64,000 nt of DNA from Gambelia wislizenii (taxonomy: Eukaryota; Chordata; Lepidosauria; Squamata; Crotaphytidae), in assembly GCA_030847615.1 (NCBI GenBank), contig JAUMIR010000002.1:112786309-112850308 (forward strand). Reading direction: 5' to 3'. Made by a program: the position numbers and the translations under genes. The notes under the pieces were generated by a model that worked only from the letters and a program-made list of their open reading frames with translations, was not told where the DNA came from and did no database searches. Shown here piece by piece: positions 32,570-43,680 of the stretch; position 1 is the first letter of the stretch; every line of letters starts with the position of its first letter.

Positions 32570-34204
32570 TGGGGGAGTGTACCTGAGGGCAGTGTCACCA
32601 CTGAGAAGTCCCTGTCTTTCTGGTATTATGCAATGGCATGCCATTGATTGTGGAACAACCAGTAAGACCTCTGTGGTAGCTCCCAAGATATAACTGGACA
32701 CATACAGGGGAAAGTGCCCTGCTATGTTTCCTTGTGGTGGGATGTCTAGGGCTTTGTATGTCAAGACTGACACCTTGAACATGGCTTGGCAGCTAATAGG
32801 CATCCAATGCCATTATTTCAGACCCTTATGAACATAGTGATGCATTCTACACTAGTTGCAGCTTCAAAACCAGCCACAAGGACAGCTCCATATTGAGAAC
32901 ATTACAGTACAGTAGTCTAATAATCAGGTCACAGTGCATAAATTACAGTGACAAATCTATGCCTTTTAAATAAAGGTGTCTTTAAAATAAAATGAATAAT
33001 AAATTAAAGCCTATGGAGGGGGGGAATTTAGAGCATACAAAATGCATGATGTAGGTATCATTCTGCCATATTGTGGCAGAAACATGTGTTCCAGAGGTTG
33101 TCTAAATGGCAAAAAGATTCCTCATAGAATTCAAGGAGAATACAATTTAACTTAATGGGATCCCACATCAATTTGCCATATTCAAAAGGAGGGGAACCAA
33201 ATACTCCATATACTCTGCAGGAAAAGCCTTCACAGCTTTTCCTGTATTTTTTTAAATAATGTGTGGGAATGTGCACTGTTGCCCATTAGGACAACCAATT
33301 TGCATCGATTTGCATTCTCAGAGTGTACAGCTGATTGGTCAGGCATGCACAGGGGATGGAACTTGCTAACAAGGCAAGCACCAAAAACCACCGTGTTGGA
33401 TTTTCACTTTAGCTGTGCGCTATGACAAGAAAAAAGCCCCTTTTTTGTTTGCTTCTTTGTTAAAGCAGAAGATCACACCTTGGATTTAGGTTTTTTTTAA
33501 TTATTTGGTGGTGATAACTCAAGGTAAATAAAAATGCAAGTTATTCACTCGCACCCACCATCTTGATTCTCAGGCACACCCATTGGAACAACAAAAGTGG
33601 ATAGCTTCATATGCCTGCAATCTTTTTAAAAAAACCACACCATTAAGACAAATAGAAGCGGCTGTGAATTGGCATTCCTCCACATCAATCCACACACTAT
33701 TGCTTTGTATAGACAAGCCCAAAGTAATATGGAAACAAAAGTGCACTGTTTACTTGCCTGAAGAGCAGGTGATTTCAGGGGCAGGCTTATGCTGCTAAGT
33801 TCACTTAGGTGGAGCCAGTACTTTACCTCCAGGTGCTAATATCTGTTCCTGTGTATGCAAGTTGAACACAGGCAGAAGGCAACCACAAGGAGACACTGTC
33901 CTAATTTTTAAAGCAGCATCTGTTTCCCCCAGATGAAAGAACATGCCCTTTGAACCCCACCCCAAGGCTGCCTCTTGCCATCCAGCTGCAAAGCTAATTT
34001 CTTCTTCATTTGGCTGCATTAGTAATAGTCAAACAATTTATCTCCAGGTCGAACCCAGGCCAGAGTAGGGTATTCAATATCTGTAAGCTACTATCCAGCA
34101 GAATTCACTGATGCTAATTTAAGCAAGCATTGGACAATTACTCTAAACAAAAATGGAGCAGGAACATGCAGACACTGTCTCTGAACATGTTCTGATCAGA
34201 GCCT
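32570..34204. other. unassigned non-coding DNA
   Basis: Nothing was recognised at 32570-34204 except poly-A and poly-T runs. The segment 32690-33000 reads like an old LINE-type 3' region (GCTTGGCAGCTAATAGGCAT) without diagnostic text. Confidence 0.4.
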
Positions 34205-34300
34205 GGAAAAAAGCTACGTTTTGGAGATCACAACTCCCAGTGGCCATGCTGGCTGGAGGGTTCTGGGAGCTGTTGTCAAAAAAATATATATCTTTTATTA
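34205..34300. repeat. short inverted dispersed repeat, GGACTACAACTCCCAG type
   Basis: GGAGATCACAACTCCCAGTG and GCCATGCTGGC, then GGGTTCTGGGAGCTGTTGTC and AAAAAAATATATA. The right outer word is lost. Confidence 0.55.
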
Positions 34301-35164
34301 ACTCTGGTTTTGATTATGCAGGGCAGCAGTGCTACTCAAAGTAATGGTCCCTAGATTGGCACCAGTCTCTGAGCCATTGGCTGCTGGTTTGTGGCAAGTT
34401 TCCAGGAGAGAATGAAATAATTGTAACCAATAGGCAGAAATATGGTGCTAGTCCCTGGCACTTCAGAAAAAAATAATTTCCAATTCCCCACATCAGATAA
34501 CCTGAGAATAACCTGCTGCAAAGCATTCCTCCACTGACTAATGTACTGGCCTTTGGCTCCCAATGTGATCTGTTCTATTTGAATGTTATTCTAATGTATT
34601 ATAAAATGGAAATTGAAGTTGCTTCTGTACCATACTAGTTCTGAAATTCCATTTTTAAGGTATACCGTAAGAATTCTGAGCATTATAAAACACTTTTAAC
34701 TTGCAACTATCTAGAGTATCTAGAAGGAAAGATTGATAACATATACCTCTGAAATATAAGAATGAAAAGAAATTAGACTGCAAAATGTGTCAGAAGTCCA
34801 CATTGACATTTTCCCATTAACAAGGAAGCACTGCTGCCTTGCAAATAAGTTATACAGCTTACAGGAAACCTTGCATACTGCTATTTTTCTAAAAAATCTT
34901 CATTAAGAGCACAGTTTTAATTATGCATGCTTTATCTTGAAATAAGATCCACTGAATACAGTGGGATTCCTCTCTGAGCAAACATGTACAGTGTATTACA
35001 AATTTTGAAAAACTGGTGATGGAGTGTTCCAATGCAGCTTGTACACTCGGGAGTCTCACAGTAAGCACATCATCCAGTGATAATACTTTATAAATCCCAG
35101 TGTGGGGGATTTGGAAAACAATTTGAGACTGCAGCCCTTAAGCTTTGATACTGCTGAGTTTTAG
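34301..35164. other. unassigned AT-rich DNA
   Basis: No element or coding region was recognised. Short minus frames at 34332-34563 are not family-like. Confidence 0.45.
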
Positions 35165-35356
35165 TAGATTATCACACAAGGCTTTATTCCAGAATTACCC
35201 AAAGGTATTAGCAAATTTGGCCAGTACTTATCACACAACATTGTCTTTATCCAATTGCTGGTTTGCATACCAGGAGTTTCTGTAGAACACCTCTTCATTG
35301 ACGGGCAAAACCTGTCAATGGCTCTCAATACTGCTGCCATGCCACTATTCCCCTTT
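35165..35356 (+). mobile_element. left part of a GATTATCACAC-type MITE
   Basis: Begins TAGATTATCACACAAGG, close to the ends of the foldbacks at 13414 and 43059, and contains a central palindrome ATTGACGGGCAAAACCTGTC near 35297. It stops where LINE sequence begins at about 35357, so the right part is missing or separated. Confidence 0.5.
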
Positions 35357-35689
35357 GTTTATGGATCTGAAACATGGGTCACCTATCGCCACCACCTACG
35401 ACTCCTCGAACACTTTCATCAGCGCTGTATAAGCACAATCCTAAATATACACTGGACTGACTATGTGACGAATGTTGCTGTCCTTGAGCAAGCAGGGATC
35501 ACCAGCATTGAGGCCATGATATGGAGAACACAGCTGCACTGGGCAGGGTACGTTTCTAGGATGGAGGACCATCACCTCCCAAAAATACTACTCTACGGTG
35601 AACTCGCCATGGGTCAGCGTAAGAAGGGCACTCCAAAAAAAGCGATACAAGGACTCCCTGAAACAACATCTCAGGCTTGGCCAAATTGA
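35255..35689 (+). pseudogene. LINE ORF2 fragment, frameshifted
   Basis: From residue 35 this 144-codon frame encodes the region after the reverse transcriptase ([19 protein letters not shown], then MIWRTQLHWAGYVSRMED). The one-base gain at about 35634 ends the meaningful frame, and the remainder continues in the frame at 35598-35942, which ends in the CCHC-type zinc finger. The first 34 codons belong to the flanking MITE, not to the LINE. Confidence 0.75.
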
Positions 35690-35963
35690 TCACCAACAGT
35701 GGTCCGCCCTGGCCTCACATCAGGAGGCATGGAGACACACTATCCACAATGCTGCAGCCTTATTTGAGAACTCACGACGAACAGGTCTTGAAGAGAAACG
35801 ACAACGCAGAAAGTATCACAACCCAGAAACATCACCCAAAGAGACCTTCTGCTGTGCTTTCTGCAACCGGACTTGTTTATCTCAGATTGGCCTTTTCAGT
35901 CATCAGCGCGCTTGCAGAAAGTGCGGGATGAGTCCTTCCTGAATCTTTGTTTGTGAAGAAAAG

Positions 35964-35994
<31 letters not shown>
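35357..35994 (+). mobile_element. 5'-truncated LINE copy with C-terminal zinc finger
   Basis: About 90% similar by eye to the 3' end of the copy at 40.5-43 kb. It starts at TATGGATCTGAAACATGGG. The translation keeps the [17 protein letters not shown] and WAG-VSRMEDHHLPKILLYG blocks. An extra A in the run at about 35634 (7 versus 6 in the other copy) shifts the frame. The ORF end has CCAFCNRTC and SHQRACRK. The 3' end is GAAGAAAAGCCAG followed by (GA)n to about 35994. Confidence 0.85.
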
Positions 35995-35996
<2 letters not shown>

Positions 35997-35999
35997 TCC

Positions 36000-36339
36000 C
36001 TTCCATGGCAGTAGTGGTATGATGGAAGTCACATGGCACAAGGGGATGTGATCCTCCCCCTCTACTCCACTTTCTTTCCTCTCCCGTGCTATTCCTAAAT
36101 TGACTGAGATTGTTTCTTCCCCATGCCTATCTTTTTTTTTCTTTTTTTTTTGCTGTGATTGTGGAATTATGGGGATACAAAAAAATAAAAAAATATTTTT
36201 ATCATTTCCCCATAAATGCACAATTGCAGCAAAAAAAATAAGAAAGAAAGGCATGCATGTACTGAAGGCGGGGTTATGGAGCCAGTGTGTTTGGCAAAGC
36301 ACTATAATTGCAGCATACCCATGCAATTGAAGAGACAGT
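36000..36339. other. unassigned DNA with poly-T/poly-A runs
   Basis: No repeat family was recognised between the LINE tail and the next MITE. A (T)n run near 36130 and A-rich runs near 36180 and 36230 inflate the open frames here. Confidence 0.4.
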
Positions 36340-36917
36340 GGACTTTATTATATGCAGTCTTTAAAACGTTCTTTTGCTGGCACACACACATAAAAACATT
36401 TTTATGCCGGCAAAAGAATACACACACACCCGCACTCACCTCCTTTCCCGGCAAAGGCTCCTTTGTGAATAAAGAGGAAGTGAATGGAGCCCTGTTCACT
36501 TCCACATTCAAAATCTCGCGCAATTTCATCATGCGGGAATTTCAAACTTTAAAACAAAAATAAACCTTTAAAAGTGAAGCAAAGTACATACACAGATTTT
36601 AAAAGTCGCAAGTAACCCAGGGAGGGTCATAAAAAGAGTGAAACTTACCTGGATGTCCCGATCTGACCCAGAAGTGTTCACGCCGGAGCGACCATTGTCG
36701 GGGTAAGTATGTGATTTAAAGGGACGGAGGTATCACATGTTAGCAATGCTGGCTAAAAAGCAGCAGGGGGATCTATTGATGGCTTAAGCCGTCAATTAAA
36801 AAGTATATGATTTTGCCTTTTGAAAACCATGAAAGGGTGACATCATCTGATCCACGCACCCTTTTGTGGTTATGTGGCATCCTTATGATGCTGTATTATG
36901 CATGTCTGATAAAGTCC
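36340..36917 (-). mobile_element. GGACTTTATCAGAC-type MITE
   Basis: Left end GGACTTTATTATATGCAG, right end ATGTCTGATAAAGTCC, TSD AGT (36337-36339 and 36918-36920). Landmarks in reverse order to the copy at 37396: the CGTTCTTTTGCTGGCA palindrome at 36369, GAGGAAGTGAATGGAGCC, GTCATAAAAAGAGTGAAAC, GGATGTCCCGATCTGACCC, the central palindrome GATGGCTTAAGCCGTCAATT, and GGTGACATCATCTGATCCAC. 578 bp, non-coding. Confidence 0.88.
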
Positions 36918-37395
36918 AGTGTGATAATGAATTATTTCAAACAGGTATGTTCCTCTTTGCTTTGCTAACACCATTGTTGCAAGTAAGAGGAGAGAGAGAG
37001 GCTGGTGTAATAAACTCCTTGGAATATATGTTGGTGTAAACTAAGCTTTCCTGGTACACTGGGACATTTCTAGAGCAGGGCTGGGGTTGGAGGGCTGCAT
37101 TGTCCCTGCATGGGACCTTGGAAATATGAAACCAAGAAGTCAAAAACTGCCAGGGATAAATGGACAATGTGTTTTAGTGGGGGCAGGGGGCAGTGTTTCC
37201 TAGGGCACACTTATCCCAGAAGCCAAAGTCCAATTGATTGCTATAGTCTTTGGCTATTAGGGCAACATTGGCTATGCTAGTTCCTTTCCTGACTGAGTAT
37301 TGAAATAAGGAGGTCTGCCACAAGAGGAATTTAAAATCTAGTTCTCCAAAGCCAACAACTGTGTATCTAGACCCAATGACTTTTAGTACAAGCGA

Positions 37396-37974
37396 GGAAT
37401 TTGTTAGACATGGAAAATAGACGTCATCATGATACCACATAGCTGCGAAAAGGGTGTGCGGATCAGATGACATCTCCCTTTTATGGTTATAAAGAGCCTA
37501 AAACCCATGGTTTTTAACTGACAGCTTAAGCCGTCAATAGATCTCCTTGCCACTTTTTTGCCGGAATTGCTGGCATGCAATACCTTGGGCCATTTAAATC
37601 TTGAACTCACCCTGACAATGGTCAAACCAGCGCAAACACTTCAGGGTCAGATCAGGACATCCAGATAAGTTTCACTCTTTTTATGACCCTCCCTGAGTTA
37701 CCTGGAAGTTTGTGTGTGCCTATGTGTGTGTACTTGGTGCAACTTTTTATGTTTTATTTTTGTTTTAAAGTTTGAATTTCCCACGCAATGAAATTGTGTG
37801 AGATTTCAAATGAGGAAATGAACGGGGATCCGTTCACTTCCTCTTCATTCACGAAGGAACCTTTGCTGGGAAAGGAGGTGAGTGCAGGGGGAGGGAACAT
37901 TCTTTTGCTGGCATAAAAATGTATTTTTTTATGCTGACAAAAGAACGTTTAAAAGACTGGGTCTGACAAAGTCC
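37396..37974 (+). mobile_element. GGACTTTATCAGAC-type MITE, left end diverged
   Basis: Left end GGAATTTGTTAGACATGG (diverged), right end GGGTCTGACAAAGTCC. Contains GGATCAGATGACATCTCCC, CTGACAGCTTAAGCCGTCAA, TCACTCTTTTTATGACCCTC, AGGAAATGAACGGGGATCC and the third palindrome near 37900-37950. The flanks CGA and CAG do not match. It lies 478 bp from 36340-36917 in the opposite orientation and is the same length. Confidence 0.78.
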
Positions 37975-38056
37975 CAGGTCATTATGTTTCCATTATGTAT
38001 GAATGTGGCTAACATTTGACTTTTAGATGGGTGCTGTTCTCCATATGCATGTTGTG

Positions 38057-38280
38057 TGTGTGTATGTGTCCTCAAGTCACCTGTCAACTTATGGTGACCC
38101 CATGAATTTCATAGGAGGGGAATACTCAGAGGTGGTTTTGCCAGTTCTTTCCTCCAAAATAGAGCCTACAGCACCTGGTATTTGTTGACAGTCTCCCATC
38201 CAAGTACTAATCAGAGCTGACCCTGCTTAGCTTCCAAGATCAGACGGGATCTGGTGCCTTAGGGTATTTAGGCCAGCTGA
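38057..38280 (-). mobile_element. 5S-rRNA-headed SINE
   Basis: On the minus strand: GATCTTGGAAGCTAAGCAGG and GTCAGCTCTGATTAGTACTT and GGATGGGAGACTG form the 5S-like head. A body with GGTGCTGTAGGCTC follows, and then CATGGGGTCACCATAAGTTG and GACTTGAGGACACATAC with a TACA/CACA-rich tail. Close to full length. Confidence 0.85.
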
Positions 38281-38401
38281 TGTGCATATTAGGGAGGGAT
38301 AAATATCCAATAATGTTCCATCCACATCAGTTGGCAGAACATAGCCATGTAAGGAGAGCAAGATAGCTGAAATGCCATTTTTTATCAGCATAAAGTTATT
38401 T

Positions 38402-38442
38402 TTTTTTATTTATACCCCGCTCTTCAGCCACAAGGCAGTTTT
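38402..38442 (-). mobile_element. terminal fragment of a tRNA-derived SINE
   Basis: TTTATACCCCGCTCTTCAGC and CACAAGGCAG match the complement of the last 35 bp of the SINE at 21215. Confidence 0.6.
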
Positions 38443-39039
38443 TTTTTAAAAAAATGTGATACAGTGTTTCTGACCTATATTTCAAGATAACTGTTTTAAT
38501 ATTCTCACAAAAGCATTAACATAGGTTTCCTGGATTTCTTTGTAAAAGCCTGGAAACTCTTGCTACACAGGGAAGCATACTAACTTCAACAGAACCCATG
38601 GTTTCTAATCTTTCTGTAAAGAAATTCAATCTATGTTCAACTACAGTTAAACACAAGGTTGAGATTCCCCCCCCCCCGCCCAGTCTAGACCACTACAGCC
38701 TTTACAAGAGTCAATAAAACAGAGACATATAACAGGTTCAAACTATTGGTGTTAAATATGAATGAGATATTCTATCCTTTCTGAACTTGAGACCAATGTT
38801 ATTACACTGTAAATTCCTGTCTATATATCTGCGGGCTTTCTCTATTTTAATGTTATAATTCTTGGGGAGAAATTATATATCACATTAAGCATGACATCTG
38901 GCTGTGTATGTTTTTATGGGTATGGGTATGGAGGGCAGATTTGTGTGCGCGCGCGTGTGTGTAAGTCTAAATGTGGGAGCACTTAATCAGGACTGTGGAG
39001 TTTTATTTAACACGTTATTCTCACACTATGGTCTTAAGC
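38443..39039. other. unassigned non-coding DNA
   Basis: No element was recognised. It includes a poly-C run near 38669 and a GTGCGCGCGCGTGTGTGT alternating purine-pyrimidine tract at about 38943-38962. Confidence 0.45.
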
Positions 39040-39440
39040 CAGGGCTGAGCAGAATGTGGCCCACAACCTATATCTGGTACCTGGGCCCCACATTTGTGGC
39101 CCCTGAAGCCCCTCATGCCCCACAGGCCCCCTAAACCCCTTTTAAAATGCTTACATGATTTTTGCATAATTTTGGTCCCAAATCATACAGAAAGCACTGC
39201 CCAATATTCTCACCTCACCCCCAGAAACACCCCATAACCCACTATTAACTCGCTAATACCTCTGTTTTCTTCTAGAGTCCATCACAAAATGATACAATTT
39301 CACTTCCTGACACCATTTTGAGAAGGACTGCAGGGAAAATCAGAGATATTTGGGCTTACTTTGTGTGTGGACATGTGTGACCCATAGGAGATCTGGGGAC
39401 AGAAATTGGTCTCTAGCCCCCACACAGTTGCCCACCCCTG
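39040..39440. mobile_element. hAT-type non-autonomous element
   Basis: Left end CAGGGCTGAGCAGAATGTGG, right end CACAGTTGCCCACCCCTG; the first and last 15 bp pair imperfectly as expected for old hAT TIRs. Flanking 8-mers TCTTAAGC (39032-39039) and TCCTAAGC (39441-39448) match at 7 of 8. The interior is C-rich and non-coding. Confidence 0.8.
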
Positions 39441-39448
39441 TCCTAAGC

Positions 39449-40510
39449 CATACAACTCTGAAGCAACTAGGCATGTCAGCAAATATATAAGAAATTGCCA
39501 TTTTCAGTTTGCATCAGGATCATGGCACAGGATGAAGGAAATTCCAAAAAATCTAAACCACCTCTGACCCATGATGCTGACCCTGATCAGGTCTGTTGTT
39601 GGTTGATACTTATAGATTTTTAATGCAAGGACAAACTGCACATAATTTAATAGTTTTTAAAATTGTCTTTATTTATGGTGAGAGAAAAATATATACTCTT
39701 GAATAAGAAAATATTTTTTAAAAAACCCAGTAAACACATATAACATAGTGAGTTGGCTCCAGGACCTGTCTTCCATCATCAGAAGGACTCCAGTCAAGGA
39801 TAGTGTCCCCACTCAATTTTTTTGTGTTTTCCCTTCCTGCCCTACGCAAGAGCTCACCCCTTTAAAAAGGATGCCATGGCTCTCTGTTCAACATTTTCTG
39901 GGGGTTGGATGAGTTGCTGCAAGGAGGAGAAAGCAGGGAAGCCTATTTCTGCCCAGCCAAGTTACACTATGTACCTAAATTTGGAACCAACCTGATGTGT
40001 ACATCAGAGGACTGTGTTGCATTGATAGCCATCTTTTAGCAATTTTAGCCTCAGGCTAAGCATTTCCCATTCAACTCTACTGTTGTGCTATCATTTGGCT
40101 TGATGTATGGGAAGTCTCTTTCTAATGGCTTGTGCTTATAACATTGATGATTCGGGCTGCCTATAAAATATTTGCTCCATGGTTGAGAGTTATGAAAGAT
40201 GAAGAGAGCCCACAGGTTCACTGTGATTTTACAGAAGGGATTGCGTCAGATTCTAGCAAATGCCACAGATTCTCTACTCAATTCTGAGCAGAATCCAGAG
40301 ATTATTTTTTTATTGCTTTGTTAGGACTGAGTTCATTTTGACACCATTTTAAAATTCCATACTGATTGTCTCACACCACATTTGTCCCTTGAATAACATA
40401 TAAAGTGAACCTATGTGGTATTATTTTTCATTGGCTCAGTATCTATTGTGGTTAACACACAATGAATCTATATGGCTTTAGGGAACTTGACTTCCAAAGA
40501 AACTAACTGA
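39449..40510. other. unassigned non-coding DNA
   Basis: No element was recognised. It may include the 5' untranslated or endonuclease-coding part of the LINE that follows, but no LINE endonuclease motif was found in any frame, so the LINE copy is probably 5'-truncated near 40.5 kb. Confidence 0.35.
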
Positions 40511-40529
40511 ATGGACATTATTGCCTTAA

Positions 40530-42950
40530 CTGTATTATCAGAGTTCCAGTTGAAGAGGGGTGGCATCTTAAAGAAGAGACTCCAAGTCAACAATCTTCAA
40601 CAAACTACCATGAGAGACAACTTCCAGGCAAATCTACAAACGAAACTTGAAGATCATCCTACAGATCCTTCTCCTACAGTGCTTTGGCAACATATCAAAA
40701 ACAGTATCCTCCAGTCTGCAGAAGAATCCCTTGGGTTCTCCCACAAGAAAAATCAAGACTGGTTTGATGAAAACAACCAAGAGATCCAGGAGCTGTTGGC
40801 AAGGAAGAGAGCTGCTCACCAGGCATACCTCGCCCAGCCAACCTGTCATGTAAGAAAAGCAGCTTTCCGCCTCACATGTAGCAAACTACAACAAAAACTC
40901 CGAGACATGCAGAACAAGTGGTGGATCAATATAGCAGAAAAGACACAACGCTGTGCAGATCTGGGTGATCATAGAGGATTTTATGAAGCTCTTAAAGCAG
41001 TGTTTGGACCTACTTATCAGGTCCAAAGCTCCTTACACAGTACAGATGGTCAAACATTAATTACTGATAAAGCCTCCATCCTAAATCGTTGGGCTGAACA
41101 TTTTCAAAGTCTCTTTAGCGCCAACCGAGCAGTCCAAGCCTCAGCTATCCAACATATGATACAAAAACCGATGAAAAATGAATTGGACATAGCTCCCACT
41201 TTGGAAGAGACCCTTAAGGCCATACAGCAGATGAAAAACGGCAAGGCAGCTGGGATTGATGGAATCCCACCTGAAGTTTGGAAACACGGAGGTCATGCAC
41301 TCCACGAAAAATTCCACGAATTCCTTGTGAATTGCTGGGAAAAAGGGGAACTGTCATCAGACCTCTGAGATGCAGTCATCATCACCCTGTACAAGAAAAA
41401 AGGAGCAAAATCTGATTGCTCAAACTATCGAGGCATAACACTGCTCTCTATTGCTGGAAAAATCCTTGCAAGGATACTCCTGAACAGATTAGTTCCTGCT
41501 ATTGCAGAAGAACTTCTCCCTGAAAGCCAATGTGGCTTCAGAGCCAATAGGAGTACTACAGACATGGTATTTGCCCTTAGGCAACTGCAAGAAAAATGTA
41601 GGGAGCAGAACAAGGGTCTCTATGTAATATTTGTCGACCTCACCAAAGCCTTTGACACTGTAAGTAGAAAAGTTCTGTGGCGGATCCTGGAAAGATTAGG
41701 ATGTCCCCCCAAATTCCTTAAAATGATTATCTTGCTACACGAGGGACAGCGTGGTCAAGTCAGATATGGCGATGCTCTTTCGGAGCCCTTTCTAATAACT
41801 AATGGAGTGAAGCAAGGTTGTGTTCTTGCACCAACTTTATTTACAATCTTCTTTAGCACGATGCTCCAAAGGGCTATGGCAGAGCTTGAAGAAGACGACG
41901 GCATCTATATACGCTACCGTACTGATGGTAGCTTGTTTAACTTAAGCCGTCTGAGGGCTCACACTAAGACTCTAAACTATCTAGTCCGTGAGCTGCTCTT
42001 CGCCGATGATGCTGCCCTTGTTGCCCACACAGAAGCAGCTCTGCAGCGCCTAACATCCTGCTTTGCAACAGCTGCAGAGCTGTTTGGGCTAGAAGTCAAC
42101 CTGAAGAAAACAGAAGTTCTTTACCAGCCTGCACCACAGGACGAACAGCACCATCCCCACATTGCCGTCGGCAAATCTGTGCTCAAGTCCGTTCAGCAGT
42201 TCACCTACCTGGGAAGCATCATCTCCTGAGATGCCAAGATTGACAAAGAGATCGATCACAGATTAGCAAAGGCATATAGTGCATTTGGAAGACTTCACAA
42301 AAGAGTCTAGAGCAATAAACACCTGAGGCAAAGCACAAAAATCAGTGTGTATAGAGCCATCGTACTGTCTATCCTCCTTTATGGATCTGAAACATGGGTC
42401 ACCTATCGCCACCACCTACGACTCCTCGAGCGCTTTCATCAGCACAATCCTAAATATACACTGGACTGACTATGTGACGAATGTTGCTGTCCTTGAGCAA
42501 GCAGGGATCACCAGCATTGAGGCCATGATATTGAGAACACAGCTGCGCTGGGCAGGGCACGTTTCTAGGATGGAGGACCATCGCCTCCCAAAAATACTAC
42601 TCTACGGTGAACTCGCCACGGGTCAGCGTAAGAGGGGCGCTCCAAAAAAGCGATACAAAGACTCCCTGAAACAACATCTCAGGCTTGGCCAAGTTGATCA
42701 CCAACAGTGGTCCGCCCTGGCCTCACATCGGGAGGCATGGAGACGCACTATCCACAATGCTGCAGCCTTATTTGAGAACTCACGACGAACAAGTCTTGAA
42801 GAGAAACGACAACGCAGAAAGAATCACAACCCAAAAACATCACCCAAGGAGACCTTCTGCTGTGCTTTTTGCAACCGGACCTGTTTATCTCGGATTGGCC
42901 TTTTTAGTCATCAGCTCGCTTGCAGAAAGCGCGGGATGAGTCCTTCCTGA
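40530..42950 (+). pseudogene. LINE polyprotein remnant with reverse transcriptase
   Basis: The main frame (from about 40530) runs through a basic linker (RKRAAHQAYLAQP), the start of the RT (MKNGKAAGIDGIPPEVWK near 41235), an in-frame TGA at 41366-41368, NYRGITLLSIAGKI, then DLTKAFDTVSR (41638), GVKQGCVLAPTLF (41806) and the catalytic FADD (about 42000). A second TGA is at 42227-42229 and a TAG at 42307-42309. An 11-bp deletion relative to the copy at 35.4 kb (about 42440) then shifts the frame. The C-terminal part continues at 42345-42950 and ends in a C-x2-C-x12-H-x3-C zinc finger. The two in-frame TGA codons are compatible with CpG decay (CGA to TGA) or point change. The copy cannot give a full protein. 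Confidence 0.88.
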
Positions 42951-42990
42951 ATCTTCGTTTGCGAAGAAAAGCCAGAGAGAGAGAGTTGAC
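40530..42990 (+). mobile_element. non-LTR retrotransposon (LINE), longest copy in the window
   Basis: A 2.4-kb copy covering the linker, reverse transcriptase and C-terminal zinc finger of a single-ORF LINE. The 3' end is a perfect short hairpin, CTTCGTTTGCGAAG, then AAAAGCCAG and (GA)n. Three 3' fragments of the same family occur at 35.4, 50.9 and 55.2 kb. The clade is not certain: the C-terminal CCHC finger and the linker differ from CR1, L2 and BovB, and RTEX- or Vingi/Ingi-like clades are candidates to test. Confidence 0.88.
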
Positions 42991-43058
42991 TAAGTACTTG
43001 ACCAGTGTAAAAGAGAAATGAGGTGAGGTGAGGGATCTAGCAGCACCTTTGAAACAAA

Positions 43059-43366
43059 GAGGCTTATTGCGCAAAGGAAGGGAATTGGCAGGGCAGCCTA
43101 ATCATAGCGCCTCCTGTCTTGCTTTATCACACATCAGCTTTCCACAGATCTTCTTCCATTCCAGTCCCGTAGGAGATGGTGGTAAATGCAAGTCTTTTTT
43201 CTACCTGGAAAAATCCTTTAGAAAAAAGATTTGCATTTACCACCATCTTCTGTGGGACTGGAAGAGGAGAACAACTGTTGAATGCCAATGTTGTGCCATA
43301 AGGCAAGATGGGAGGGGCTATTATCCGGCTGCACTACCACTTCACTTCCCTCATGAGAAAAGCATC
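43059..43366. mobile_element. foldback MITE, same family as 13414-13744
   Basis: Ends GAGGCTTATTGCGCAAAGG and CCTCATGAGAAAAGCATC. Arms pair through CTTCCATTCCAGTCCCGTAG / TCTGTGGGACTGGAAGAGG and GGTGGTAAATGCAAGTCTTT / AAAGATTTGCATTTACCACC, with a centre near 43208. The arms are less identical than at 1980-2310, so it is older. Confidence 0.7.
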
Positions 43367-43489
43367 TAACTGATATATTTCAGCATAGGTTTTCTGCATC
43401 TAATGAAGCAGACTGCAGTCCATTATAGCATATGCTGAAATATATCAGGTAGTCTCCTTTCATACCCCACGGTTGTAGCACTATGATTC

Positions 43490-43680
43490 CACTTTATCTG
43501 CCACGGTTGCATTCTGTGGAATCCTAGGATTTTTACTTTAGAGAGGTTTACTTACAACGTTCAGCCAGAGAGCTCTAGTGTCTCACCAAATTATAAACCC
43601 CAGGATTTCACAGGATAGAGTTATCACAGTTGAAGTAGAATGATAGTACTATTATTGTGTGATGTGAAAGGACCCTTAAT
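43490..43680. repeat. dispersed inverted repeat, ACTACAAATCCCAG type
   Basis: TGTGGAATCCTAGGATTTTT and the inverted AATTATAAACCCCAGGATTT flank GCCAGAGAGCTCTAGTGTC. It matches 20410-20580. Confidence 0.5.

Noticed and set aside
32246..32803. 185-codon minus-strand open frame
   Set aside because: More than half of it is foldback palindrome, and an equal frame exists on the plus strand from the other arm.
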